Assembly (NCBI RefSeq): GCF_000720725.1
Contig: NZ_JOCQ01000059.1
Coordinates: 36,953-100,952, forward strand
Direction: 5' to 3'
DNA from: Streptomyces rimosus subsp. rimosus
Lineage (GTDB): Bacteria > Actinomycetota > Actinomycetes > Streptomycetales > Streptomycetaceae
Length of the DNA stretch: 64,000 bases
Below the pieces are notes generated by a model. The model was not told where the DNA came from. It did not search any database and worked only from the letters and a program-made list of their open reading frames with translations. This document shows positions 18,269 through 25,762 of this stretch, one piece after another. The stretch's first letter is position 1, and every line of letters begins with the position of its first letter. Made by a program: the position numbers and the translations under genes.

Positions 18269-18586
18269 ATGATGGACATGACGGACACCGACCGGACGGC
18301 ATTCTTCTCGGCCGTACTGAAGGCCATCGCCTCGACCCGTAACCACGGCACCGACGAGGACGAGCACGTCAAGGGCGTGGTGGAACCGGCCGCGCGGATC
18401 CGCGCCGTCGAGGAGGAGGCCAAGGACCGGCAGCTCACCCCCGGTGAGACCGGTGAGGTGCTGGACCTGCTGGAGACCACGTTCCGCACCAAACGCACCC
18501 CGGACGAGGAGCGGGAGTACTACCTCCAGTACATCGAGAAGGTCTCCGGCGTCAGCCGGGCCTCGCTGGGCGTGTCCACCTGGTGA
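18269..18586 (+). CDS. Small acidic helical protein of unknown function in the PKS operon
   Basis: 105 aa from ATG 18269, with an AGGGGGAA ribosome site just upstream. It is rich in Asp, Glu and Lys, probably all-helical, with no signal peptide, Cys motif or membrane segment. I do not recognise the family. There is no GxDS phosphopantetheine motif, so it is not a carrier protein. The stop overlaps the next gene's GTG (GTGA), so it is co-translated with the amidohydrolase. A chaperone or partner for the preceding oxoamine synthase or the following deacetylase is possible but unproven. Confidence 0.8.
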   Translation: MMDMTDTDRTAFFSAVLKAIASTRNHGTDEDEHVKGVVEPAARIRAVEEEAKDRQLTPGETGEVLDLLETTFRTKRTPDEEREYYLQYIEKVSGVSRASLGVSTW

Positions 18587-19731
18587 ACACCTCCGAGATC
18601 GCGTGGTACAGCCACGAGATGTGCTTCTGGCACGACCCCGGGCCCGGCTCGGGGTACGTGCCGGTGGGACCGGGCGTCGAACCGCTCCGCCAGTTCGCGG
18701 TCGACCCCGACCTGCGCCGGGCCGAGGGGCTGGTCAAGGCGTCGGGCGTACTGGACCGGTACACCTGCGTCACTCCGGCCCCGGCCTCCGACGAGGACCT
18801 TCTGCTGGTGCACGTGCCGGAACACATCGAGCGCGTCGAAGCGATGTCGGCGCTCGGCGGGGGCGACGCCGGCGCGTACGCGCAGGTCAACCACCACAGC
18901 GCACAGGCCGCGAGACTCGCCGCGGGCGCCTCCGCGCAAGCTGTCCGGCAGGTCCTGGACGGGCGGTTCCGACGGGCGTACTGCCTGGTCCGTCCGCCCG
19001 GCCACCACGCGGAACCCGACCGGGCGATGGCCCTGTGCCTCTACAACAACGTCGCGATCGCCGCGCGGGCCGCGCAGCGTCAGGGGGCGCGCCGGGTACT
19101 GATCCTGGACTGGGACGTGCACCACGGCAACGGCATCCAGCGCGTGTTCTACGACGACCCCGACGTGCTGTACGTGTCGATCCACCAGGACGGCCTGTTC
19201 CCGCCGGCCTCCGGCCTCGTCATGGAGACGGGCACGGGCGCCGGCACGGGCAGCACGCTCAACGTCCCGCTGCCCCCGGGGACGGGACATGACGCCTACC
19301 TCGCCGTCATCGGCCGCGTCGTGGCGCCCGCGGTCCGCGCGTTCGGCCCCGAACTGATCCTGGTCGCGGCGGGCGTGGATGCGGGCGGGCACGACCCGAT
19401 GGGCCGGATGCTGTGCACCAGCCGGACGTTCCACGCCATGACGTCGATGGTGTGCGGGCTCGCCGACGAACTGTCCGGGGGCCGGATCGTCTTCGTCCAC
19501 GAAGGCGGTTACTCGGCGTGGTACCAGCCGACGCTCGTCCTCGGCACGGCCAGTGCGATCGCCGGGCTGCCCGCCCCGCAGGACCCCTTCCTGCATGCGC
19601 TGGACCATCTGCCGGGCCAGCGCCTGCAGCCCCACCAGAGCCGGGTGATCGAGCATCTGGAGGCCCGTCACCCGCTGCTGCACCGCCGCCCGGCGGACGC
19701 CGGCACCGTACGGGGAGCGGCCCATGAGTAG
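18583..19731 (+). CDS. Histone-deacetylase-like zinc amidohydrolase
   Basis: 382 aa. It carries the class I/II deacetylase signature: RPPGHHAE (from Arg137), DWDVHHGNG (Asp176-Gly184; Asp178 and His180 as zinc ligands) and the third ligand region AAGVDAGGHDP (Asp266), plus a GG-Y motif near the C-terminus (HEGGYS). Bacterial members act on acetylated polyamines, acetoin-related substrates or acyl-amides of natural products. Here it lies one gene after an oxoamine synthase, so removal of an N-acyl group from the amino ketone, for maturation or prodrug activation, is a reasonable inference. GTG start overlaps the upstream stop; the 3' end overlaps the thioesterase by 8 bp. Confidence 0.88.
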   Translation: MNTSEIAWYSHEMCFWHDPGPGSGYVPVGPGVEPLRQFAVDPDLRRAEGLVKASGVLDRYTCVTPAPASDEDLLLVHVPEHIERVEAMSALGGGDAGAYAQVNHHSAQAARLAAGASAQAVRQVLDGRFRRAYCLVRPPGHHAEPDRAMALCLYNNVAIAARAAQRQGARRVLILDWDVHHGNGIQRVFYDDPDVLYVSIHQDGLFPPASGLVMETGTGAGTGSTLNVPLPPGTGHDAYLAVIGRVVAPAVRAFGPELILVAAGVDAGGHDPMGRMLCTSRTFHAMTSMVCGLADELSGGRIVFVHEGGYSAWYQPTLVLGTASAIAGLPAPQDPFLHALDHLPGQRLQPHQSRVIEHLEARHPLLHRRPADAGTVRGAAHE

Positions 19732-20554
19732 CTGGTGGACGACCATCGGCGCCGGCGCCCGCCCGGCGCCCCGGTTCCGGGTGGTGGCCCTTCCGCACGC
19801 GGGCGGCTGGCCCTCCGCGTTCCGCTCCTGGTGGCAGGTGCTGCCCGAAGACGTCGAACTCGTCGTGGCCCAGCTGCCGGGCCGGGGCGCCCGTATCAAC
19901 GAAGAGCCGCTGACCCGCGTCGAACCTCTTGTCGACGCGCTCAGCCGACATCTCACGGACCTGCCCGAGCTGCCGTACGCGGTCATCGGGCACAGCTTCG
20001 GCGGCCTGCTGGCGTACGAACTCACCCGGAACATGGAGCGGAAGGGGCTCGCGCCCGAGCTGCTGGCCGTCTCGGCGCGCCAGCCCCCCTGCTTCGCCGG
20101 CGAACCGCCCGCCACCCACCTCAGGAGCGACGCGGACCTGCTGGCGCACCTGCTGGACATCGGCGGCATCACACCGCAGCTGCTGGGCCGGGCCGACCTC
20201 GTGCGGCCGTCGCTGCGCGCCATCCGTGCGGACCTTGAGGCGATGGAGCGGTACGAGCGCCCGCTGTCGGGGACCGGCGTGCCCGTCCTGGCGCTCGGAG
20301 CTGTCGACGACCCCGTCGTCATCGCCGAACGGCTGCACCTGTGGTCCCTGGAGACGACCGGCGGCTTTCGCCGGCTGATGTTCACCGGCGGCCATTTCTA
20401 CCTCTATGAAGCCCCGCACGCCGCGGCCGTCGCCCGCCACCTGGTGGCCGGCCGCCCCGGTGCACCGGGCGAGGGCCGTGTCCCCCGCCCGCCCCGCCGC
20501 CCGGCACCCGTTCCGGCCGGCGATCCGAAGCACTCCTTGGAGGAGACAAGTTGA
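19724..20554 (+). CDS. Type II thioesterase
   Basis: 276 aa alpha/beta hydrolase of the external thioesterase family found in PKS/NRPS clusters. The nucleophile is Ser91 in GHSFGG. The Asp lies in AVDDPVV and the catalytic His in GGHFYL, in the usual order. Such enzymes clear wrongly loaded or stalled acyl groups from carrier proteins, so it probably edits the AT-poor assembly line upstream; chain release is left to the oxoamine synthase. The ~35 residues after the fold are Pro/Arg-rich and probably disordered. The gene ends in TTGA, overlapping the pump's TTG start. Confidence 0.9.
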   Translation: MSSWWTTIGAGARPAPRFRVVALPHAGGWPSAFRSWWQVLPEDVELVVAQLPGRGARINEEPLTRVEPLVDALSRHLTDLPELPYAVIGHSFGGLLAYELTRNMERKGLAPELLAVSARQPPCFAGEPPATHLRSDADLLAHLLDIGGITPQLLGRADLVRPSLRAIRADLEAMERYERPLSGTGVPVLALGAVDDPVVIAERLHLWSLETTGGFRRLMFTGGHFYLYEAPHAAAVARHLVAGRPGAPGEGRVPRPPRRPAPVPAGDPKHSLEETS

Positions 20555-22110
20555 GCACCGTCACCGATACCTCCCACCGGGCCGGGCCACGGGAGTGGCT
20601 GGGCCTGGCCGTGCTGGCGCTTCCCACGCTGCTGCTGTCGATCGACGTGAGCGTGCTGCACCTGGCGGTCCCGCACATCAGTGAGGGCCTGAACCCCTCG
20701 GCCGCCCAGATGCTGTGGATCATCGACATCTACGGTTTCCTGATCGCCGGCTTCCTGGTGACCATGGGCACGCTGGGTGACCGCGTCGGCCGCCGGAAAC
20801 TGCTGCTGATCGGCGCCGCGGCCTTCGGCGTGGCATCGGTCGCCGCCGCCTACGCCAACGGCCCGGCCGCGCTGATCGCGGCCCGCGCGGCGCTGGGCAT
20901 CGCCGGTGCCACCCTGATGCCGTCCACCCTGGCACTGATCAGCAACATGTTCCGGGACGCCCGGCAGCGCGGGGTGGCCATCGCCATCTGGATCACGATG
21001 TTCTCCGTGGGCATCGCGCTCGGCCCGGTGGTCGGCGGCGCCATGCTGGAGTTCTTCTGGTGGGGTTCGGTGTTCCTGCTCGGCGTGCCCATCATGGCGC
21101 TGCTGCTGGTGGCCGGTCCGGTGCTGCTCCCGGAGTACCGCGACGTGCGGGCGGGCCGGATCGACCTGGCCAGCGTGGCCCTGTCCCTGGGGACGATACT
21201 GCCGGTGATCTACGGCCTGAAGGAGATCGCCAACGACGGGGTGTCCGTGCCGCCGCTGCTGATCCTCGTCGCGGGCCTGGTCGTGGGGGCGGTGTTCGTC
21301 CGCCGGCAGCGCACCGTGCGGAGCCCGCTGCTGGACTTCCGTCTGTTCGGCAATCCCGCCTTCCGCACGTCCCTGGTGACGCTGCTGCTGTGCATGCTGG
21401 TCGCGGGCGGCACCTACCTGTTCGTGACGCAGTATCTGCAACTCGTGGGCGGGCTCTCGCCGATGAAGGCCGGTCTGTACCTGCTGCCCGCCGCCTTCGC
21501 CCTCATCGTGACGTCCGTCGTGTCCCCGATCGCCGCGGGCAGGATCCGGCCCGCGTACGTCGTCGCCGTCGGCCTGGGCGTCTCGGCGCTGGGCCACGTC
21601 ATGCTGGCCCTCGCGGACAGCACGTCCGGGATCGCGCAGGTCGTCACCGGTTTCGCCTTCGTGTACGCGGGCGGCGGCCCGCTCATCGCGCTGGGCACCG
21701 ACATCGTGGTCGGGTCGGCGCCGCCCGAGCAGGCCGGGTCCGCCGCGGCCATGTCGGAGACCAGCACCGAACTGGGCATGGCTCTCGGCGTGGCGGTTCT
21801 CGGCAGCGTCGCCACCGCCGTGTACCGCGGCGGTGTGGACGTTCCCGCCGGTGTCCCGGACGGTGCCGGTGACACCCTCGCCGGCGCGCTGAAGGCGGCG
21901 AAGGACCTGTCCTCGGACGTGGCCGCGGCATTCGTCGACTCGGGCCGGGCCGCGTTCACCGACGGCATGAACGTCATCGGCGTCATCGGCGCACTGCTGG
22001 CGCTCGGGACGGCCGTACTGGTGGCGGTCGTCATCAAGAGCCCGCCCACGGGCGCGGCCGAGGAGTCCGCCGGGAGCCCCGTCGAGCCCGCGGAGCAGCC
22101 GGCCTCATGA
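20551..22110 (+). CDS. MFS drug efflux transporter (DHA2, 14-TM type)
   Basis: 519 aa with about 14 hydrophobic segments and the MFS motif GDRVGRRK in the first intracellular loop. It resembles the QacA/SmvA-type DHA2 family of proton-coupled drug exporters. A TTG start at 20551 follows a GGAGGAG ribosome site and overlaps the thioesterase stop. As last gene of the operon before a strong terminator, it probably exports the polyketide and gives a second layer of self-protection beside the AlkC glycosylase. Confidence 0.92.
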   Translation: MSTVTDTSHRAGPREWLGLAVLALPTLLLSIDVSVLHLAVPHISEGLNPSAAQMLWIIDIYGFLIAGFLVTMGTLGDRVGRRKLLLIGAAAFGVASVAAAYANGPAALIAARAALGIAGATLMPSTLALISNMFRDARQRGVAIAIWITMFSVGIALGPVVGGAMLEFFWWGSVFLLGVPIMALLLVAGPVLLPEYRDVRAGRIDLASVALSLGTILPVIYGLKEIANDGVSVPPLLILVAGLVVGAVFVRRQRTVRSPLLDFRLFGNPAFRTSLVTLLLCMLVAGGTYLFVTQYLQLVGGLSPMKAGLYLLPAAFALIVTSVVSPIAAGRIRPAYVVAVGLGVSALGHVMLALADSTSGIAQVVTGFAFVYAGGGPLIALGTDIVVGSAPPEQAGSAAAMSETSTELGMALGVAVLGSVATAVYRGGVDVPAGVPDGAGDTLAGALKAAKDLSSDVAAAFVDSGRAAFTDGMNVIGVIGALLALGTAVLVAVVIKSPPTGAAEESAGSPVEPAEQPAS

Positions 22111-22119
22111 GCCGGGAGC

Positions 22120-22156
22120 GCGGGTGGCGTTCGGCGCAACAGGGAACGCCACCCGC
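22120..22156 (+). terminator. Operon terminator hairpin
   Basis: A perfect 13-bp stem (22120-22132 with 22144-22156) and an 11-nt loop start 9 bp after the efflux gene stop. There is no clear T-tract, as is common for actinobacterial terminators. Confidence 0.75.
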
Positions 22157-22227
22157 CGTCACGTGTGCCGAGTGCCGAGTGCCGAAGGACCATCGCCACC
22201 GCACCTCACGGGCGGTGGCGACCCGTG

Positions 22228-22256
22228 TTGACATACCGATGGTACGTCATTAGGTT
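22228..22256 (+). promoter_or_regulatory. Promoter of the VOC/zinc-ribbon operon
   Basis: TTGACA at 22228-22233 and TAGGTT at 22251-22256 are separated by exactly 17 bp. A TetR-type operator fills the spacer. The first start codon is 41 bp after the -10. Confidence 0.75.
22231..22247 (+). promoter_or_regulatory. TetR-type operator O1
   Basis: ACATACCGATGGTACGT is an imperfect palindrome (CATACC-N3-GGTACG) lying between the -35 and -10 elements. The same motif occurs again at 22263 and in front of the tetR gene at 24054. Confidence 0.7.
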
Positions 22257-22262
22257 CACTCG

Positions 22263-22279
22263 CATACCTTCGGTACGTG
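22263..22279 (+). promoter_or_regulatory. TetR-type operator O2
   Basis: CATACCTTCGGTACGT matches O1 in both half-sites and lies just after the -10, 18 bp before the VOC start codon, so binding would block transcription. Confidence 0.7.
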
Positions 22280-22296
22280 ACTGGAGATGGCACTCC

Positions 22297-22671
22297 ATGC
22301 TGACCAGCCTGCGCCCGGTGATCTGCACCTCATGCCTTGAGGAGTCCCGCGAGTTCTACACCCAGCTGTTCGGTTTCGAGGTCACTCACGAAACGGCGTG
22401 GCATGTCGGCCTCGGCCGGCCCGGTCCGCCACCTTGCGAACTCGCCCTTCTGGACCACACGCACCCGGCTCTGCCGGAGCCACGGCGACGGCCGCTGCGT
22501 ACGGTCCGCCTCACCCTCGAAGTCGAGGGCGGAGAGCGGGAGCTGGCACGTATAGCCGCCTGTGGCGGACCGGCGGGGAGGCGCGGGCCCGGCACCGGAA
22601 CGGCGGCGGGGGCCGACCTGTTCGTCACGGACCCGAACGGTGTGCTCATCCATGTCGTCGCACTGAAATGA
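22297..22671 (+). CDS. VOC-family (glyoxalase/bleomycin-resistance fold) protein
   Basis: 124 aa, a single VOC domain. The N-terminal half reads CLEESREFYTQLFGFEV, the classic first beta-alpha-beta unit, and the C-terminal half ends DLFVTDPNGVLIHVV. Members of this fold are metal-dependent isomerases and dioxygenases or drug-sequestering proteins, and this one cannot be placed further. GGAG precedes ATG 22297. It lies under the TetR-controlled promoter and its stop overlaps an ATG of the next frame, which suggests co-expression with the zinc-ribbon protein. Confidence 0.85.
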   Translation: MLTSLRPVICTSCLEESREFYTQLFGFEVTHETAWHVGLGRPGPPPCELALLDHTHPALPEPRRRPLRTVRLTLEVEGGERELARIAACGGPAGRRGPGTGTAAGADLFVTDPNGVLIHVVALK

Positions 22672-22718
22672 CCGATCGGCGCTCGCCGAGGATCGGTGTT
22701 CGAAGGGGGAGGGCGATC

Positions 22719-23324
22719 ATGCCCGGAAGAGTCGATCCCGAGGTGGCGGTCGCGGTCATGCGTGCCGCGGGTCTCGAACCGCTGGCGCCGTATCCCGGGG
22801 CCAACGTGGCCTGGAGCAGCCGCTGCACGAAGAACGCGCACCTTGTCGCGCCCACCTTCGCCTCGGTGCGCGTCGGCGCGAGCGCGGGATGCCGTTACTG
22901 CGGACGCATCGCCGCGGGGGAGCGGCGGCGGGCCGCCGGGCGGGCCCGGGCCGAGGCGGACATGCGTGCCGCGGGTTTCGAGCCGCTGGAGCCGTACCCC
23001 GGGGCCCGGGCCCGGTGGCCCTGCCGCCATGTGGTCTGCGGCCGTACCGTCCATCCGCGGCTGTTCGGCATCCGTGCCGGCAAGGGCGGCTGCCGTGCTT
23101 GTGCGGGACGGGCGCCGGTGGACCAGGAGACCGCCGAGGCGGAGATGCGCGCGGTCGGCATGGAGCCGCTGGAGCCCTTCCCGGGCCGGGTCCGCGACAG
23201 GTGGATGTGCCGCTGCGCGATGTGCGGTCACGTCGGCAGCCCCACCCTCAACAACATCCGCCGCGGTCAGGGCGGGTGCTACGCCTGCGCCCAGCGCGCC
23301 GCGGGCCTACGCCGTGCGAGCTGA
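22719..23324 (+). CDS. Three-repeat putative zinc-ribbon protein
   Basis: 201 aa built from three ~55-residue repeats: M-RA-G-EPL-PYPG, then W, a CxxC-like pair, P-L--IR-G--G, and a closing CxxC. Repeats 2 and 3 have paired cysteines at both knuckles; repeat 1 has lost part of the first pair (SRCTKN). This looks like an array of treble-clef or zinc-ribbon modules of the kind thought to bind nucleic acid. Function unknown. I chose ATG 22719 for its strong AGGGGGAGGG site; ATG 22668, overlapping the VOC stop as ATGA, would add 17 residues. Co-transcribed with the VOC gene and followed by a bidirectional hairpin. Confidence 0.8.
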   Translation: MPGRVDPEVAVAVMRAAGLEPLAPYPGANVAWSSRCTKNAHLVAPTFASVRVGASAGCRYCGRIAAGERRRAAGRARAEADMRAAGFEPLEPYPGARARWPCRHVVCGRTVHPRLFGIRAGKGGCRACAGRAPVDQETAEAEMRAVGMEPLEPFPGRVRDRWMCRCAMCGHVGSPTLNNIRRGQGGCYACAQRAAGLRRAS

Positions 23325-23356
23325 CGGGCCCGCCCGTACACCGACCCGCACGGAAG

Positions 23357-23382
23357 CGGGCGCCCCGCACCCGGGGCGCCCG
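23357..23382. terminator. Bidirectional terminator hairpin
   Basis: Perfect 11-bp GC-rich stem (23357-23367 with 23372-23382) and a 4-nt loop between the convergent zinc-ribbon and tetR genes. Confidence 0.75.
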
Positions 23383-23445
23383 TCGTGCGGAGGTGTGCCC
23401 GCTACCCGGCGGAGTGCCCGCCACCCGGCAGGGCGCCCGTCGGTG

Positions 23446-24036
23446 TCACTTGACCCGCAGGGCCTCCAGCATCGTCACCAGCGCCGCCTGCGTGTCGTCC
23501 AGATCGCCGGGGCCCGTCGAGGTGGCCAGCCACAGTGCCGCCTCGTTCATCGCGCCCGACAGCAGATGGGTGAGCGGCTCGACGGGTTGCGCGGCGATCC
23601 GCCCCGCACCGACGAGGTCCCCGAGCACCTGTGCCAGGTGCCGCCCGGAGGTCGTCTCGTTCATGGCCCGCCACTCGCTCCAGCCGAGGACGGCGGGTCC
23701 GTCGACGAGCATGATCCGCTGGATCGCGGGATCGGTGGACACGCTGAGGAACGCCTGGCATCCGGAGACCAGCTGCTCCCAGGAGTCCTCCCGGGCATCC
23801 GCCGTCTCGGCGATCCGCTCGGCCACCTCCTGCTGCACCTGCTCCAGTACGGCCCGGAACAAGTCGGCCTTACCGGTGAAGTGGTGGTACAGCGCGCCTT
23901 TGGTGACCCCCGCCGCCCGGACGATCTCCGAAAGTCCCACACTCCCGTAGCCCAGCGTGGAGAACAGCCGCCTGCCCTCCCGCACCAGCGCCTGCCGGGT
24001 CTGCTCCCGCTGCTGAGCCCGAATTCCTTGAGTCAT
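23446..24036 (-). CDS. TetR-family transcriptional regulator
   Basis: 196 aa from ATG 24036, with GGGGAGAGG upstream. The N-terminal helix-turn-helix reads LSEIVRAAGVTKGALYHHF, the TetR signature. The C-terminal ligand-binding half ends in EALRVK. An operator-like palindrome at 24054-24068, just ahead of its own start, matches two sites in the promoter of the convergent VOC gene. It therefore most likely represses itself and the VOC/zinc-ribbon pair. The ligand is unknown. Confidence 0.93.
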   Translation of the reverse strand: MTQGIRAQQREQTRQALVREGRRLFSTLGYGSVGLSEIVRAAGVTKGALYHHFTGKADLFRAVLEQVQQEVAERIAETADAREDSWEQLVSGCQAFLSVSTDPAIQRIMLVDGPAVLGWSEWRAMNETTSGRHLAQVLGDLVGAGRIAAQPVEPLTHLLSGAMNEAALWLATSTGPGDLDDTQAALVTMLEALRVK

Positions 24037-24053
24037 CCTCTCCCCGTTCTTCA

Positions 24054-24068
24054 CGTACTGAAGGTACG
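24054..24068 (-). promoter_or_regulatory. TetR-type operator O3 (autoregulation)
   Basis: CGTACTGAAGGTACG, 18 bp upstream of the tetR ATG, shares the (C/T)-N3-GGTACG core with the two operators in front of the VOC gene. Confidence 0.7.
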
Positions 24069-24125
24069 TCAACTTGGCCCGTGGTGGCGATGCGTCCGCC
24101 GGAACGAGTGAGAACACCGAGAACC

Positions 24126-24215
24126 GATGCGTCCGCATCGGTATGCTTGCCTCAGTATTGGGGAGTCCCCTCGCCCGCACGTCGCTGACCTGCGCCTGCG
24201 ACAAAGCCCAGGAAG
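24126..24215 (+). repeat. Imperfect ~85-bp direct repeat, copy A
   Basis: It aligns with 27513-27596 from a GATGCG start, through a TAT(G/A)CTTGC(C/A)TCA block, to a 24-bp identical core (24171-24194 and 27558-27581) and a CCCAGGAAG end. Together the copies bracket the transposon-scarred segment. In copy B it lies directly upstream of a HipA-like gene, so it could instead be a duplicated promoter region. Confidence 0.7.
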
Positions 24216-24742
24216 CCACAAGCCGGGACACGCACGGGCTGTGCTGCTGCACCTGTGGCGACAGCGCCCCGACACCCACAAGCACCTCCTGGCCTGGCTC
24301 GGCCGAGCATCTGAAGCTGATCGCACGCGGGCTGGCCACCGCTGCGGAGGCGGACGCCGTCGGCCCCACCGTGCGGGCTCGGCTTCTTAAGCGGGCTCAG
24401 GCGCCCGCCGAGGCCGTGGCCAAGACGGTCGCGTTCGTCTGCCAGAGCCAGTTCGCTGACCACTACCTTCACCAGGCGCTCGTACGCTTGCGCCACATCC
24501 TGGGCGGCACCGAATGGGACACCGCTGTCACCACAGCCGAGATGGCCCTGCGTTCGATGTCCGGCCAGGACTATCAGCTCCCCCTGGTAGGGGACAGGGG
24601 CAGCAAATGGGCCGTCGCCCCCCCGCCATCTCGCCGGCCACCGACCCTTCCAAGCGCATGCCCCCTGCCGGGAGCGTGTACAGCATCTGCTTCTCGGATA
24701 GGTCGGGGAAGCTGACCAGGAGGCTCCTGATCGATTCGAGTG
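24216..24742. other. Degenerate stretch without a recognisable gene
   Basis: About 530 bp between repeat copy A and the inverted-repeat element. An open frame on + reaches 24715 and includes a plausible helical stretch around 24300-24600, but it has no credible start and ends in low-quality Pro/Ser-rich sequence. On the - strand near 24630-24740 a short coding-like piece (SEKQMLYTLPAGGMRLEG) is visible. I read this as debris of older genes. Confidence 0.4.
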
Positions 24743-24785
24743 CCTTGGACCGCGTTTGAGATCTCTGGCCTGGGACGATCCTTCG

Positions 24786-25181
24786 GTGACTCGACATGTG
24801 AACCGTGACCGCTCCCTTGAGGAGCTTGAGCGCGATCGTTGGCCGGCCCCGTCGGGCAGTGTGACCCGTCTTGTGGCGACCGTGCACGCGCTTCGGCGTA
24901 AGCCGATCGGCGAGCTGACCGTCGAGGACCTGCGCCTGCTGGTCAGGCAGGACATGGGCCTTGCCTATGTCTTGCCGGTGGCACTGGAGGTACTCCGGGA
25001 CGACCCGATGGCGGAGGGCGACATGTACGAGGGCGATCTGTTGGCCGCCGTACTCACCAGGAGTCCGGAGGTCTGGAGCGGATCACCCGAGCTCGGGCGT
25101 GAGCTTCGAATGATCGTCTCGGAGCTGAGCGACCTGACACCGTTTCTGAAACAAGACGTAGAACGGTTCCTGGCTCTGTAG
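24786..25181 (+). CDS. CdiI-like contact-dependent inhibition immunity protein
   Basis: About 131 aa. The sequence (LEELERDRWP, TRLVATVHALRRKPIGELTVEDLRLLV, LPVALEVL) matches, from memory, the small immunity proteins annotated as contact-dependent growth inhibition immunity in actinobacteria. Those bind and neutralise a cognate toxin. No toxin gene is nearby. Start is uncertain: GTG 24786 is used, while GTG 24798 or TTG 24756 (inside the inverted repeat) are possible. Its position inside an IS-like element suggests it travelled as a passenger or orphan immunity gene. Confidence 0.65.
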   Translation: MTRHVNRDRSLEELERDRWPAPSGSVTRLVATVHALRRKPIGELTVEDLRLLVRQDMGLAYVLPVALEVLRDDPMAEGDMYEGDLLAAVLTRSPEVWSGSPELGRELRMIVSELSDLTPFLKQDVERFLAL

Positions 25182-25224
25182 GCCGCCGCCAGCGCCCGGC
25201 TGCCGGTGCCCGTGAGCGGGCCGC

Positions 25225-25730
25225 TTACGACGGTAGCCGCACGAGCGGGCCCGGGCGGGCTGCGGGACGGCCGCGGGTGAGACGGCGGACCATGACGCCG
25301 GTCATCGCCCAGCGGATCATGGACTCCGAGTGAGCCGGATTGGTCTCGTAGTCCCGCGCAAGGCGCCGGGGGGCGGTGCTCCACGGCAGCGTGCGCCCGA
25401 TCGCCCACCGCTTAAGCAGCGGGTGCTTCGCACCATCACGGTCCTGCACATTCGCAGCGAGGACGTGGACTGCCAGGAGCAGGCCGAGCGCATCGGTCAG
25501 GAGGAACCGCTTGCGACCCTTGACCTTCTTGCCGGCATCGAAGCCCTTGGTGGCGATGGGGACGGTGTCGGCGGTGCGGACGGACTGCCCTCCTCCTGCC
25601 GCCCGCCCTTCGACCCCACCCTCGCAGGCGGCAGCAACGGCTCCACCAGCCCCCACTGCTCATCCGCCAAGTCCGACGGATACCCATCCCCAACAGCATT
25701 GACATAAGACTCAACGTTCGCCCAGGCCAC
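25225..25730 (-). pseudogene. IS5-family transposase, internally deleted and frameshifted
   Basis: On the - strand the N-terminus YPSDLADEQWGLVEPLLPP is followed abruptly, in another frame, by TADTVPIATKGFDAGKKVKG, then LLLAVHVLAANVQDRDG and a C-terminal RRLARDYETNPAHSESMIRW. These are the start, middle and end of an IS5-type DDE transposase. The segment holding the first catalytic Asp is deleted, so it is inactive. It ends at TAA 25225. Confidence 0.85.
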
Positions 25731-25762
25731 TGGACACGGCAGATCTCAAACACGATCTAAGG

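Larger units (their letters stand above)
24743..25762. mobile_element. IS5-family-like element with 22-bp inverted repeats and a passenger gene
   Basis: Inverted repeats at 24743-24764 and 25741-25762 agree at 19 of 22 positions; both end in GTTTGAGATCT on the inner side. Between them lie an immunity-type gene on + (24786-25181) and a decayed IS5-type transposase on - (25225-25730), whose N-terminus lies next to the right repeat as expected for an IS. No convincing target duplication was seen. It may be an insertion sequence that carried a passenger, or the end of a second copy flanking a host gene. Confidence 0.6.

Noticed and set aside
1..22110. Colibactin-, leinamycin- or prodiginine-type cluster
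   Set aside because: Shares single features (alkylation resistance, trans-AT modules, oxoamine synthase) but no combination of diagnostic genes for any of them is in the window.
24074..24715. 213-codon + frame next to tetR
   Set aside because: Starts inside the tetR promoter and operator and runs through the direct repeat; no family recognised. Treated as debris.
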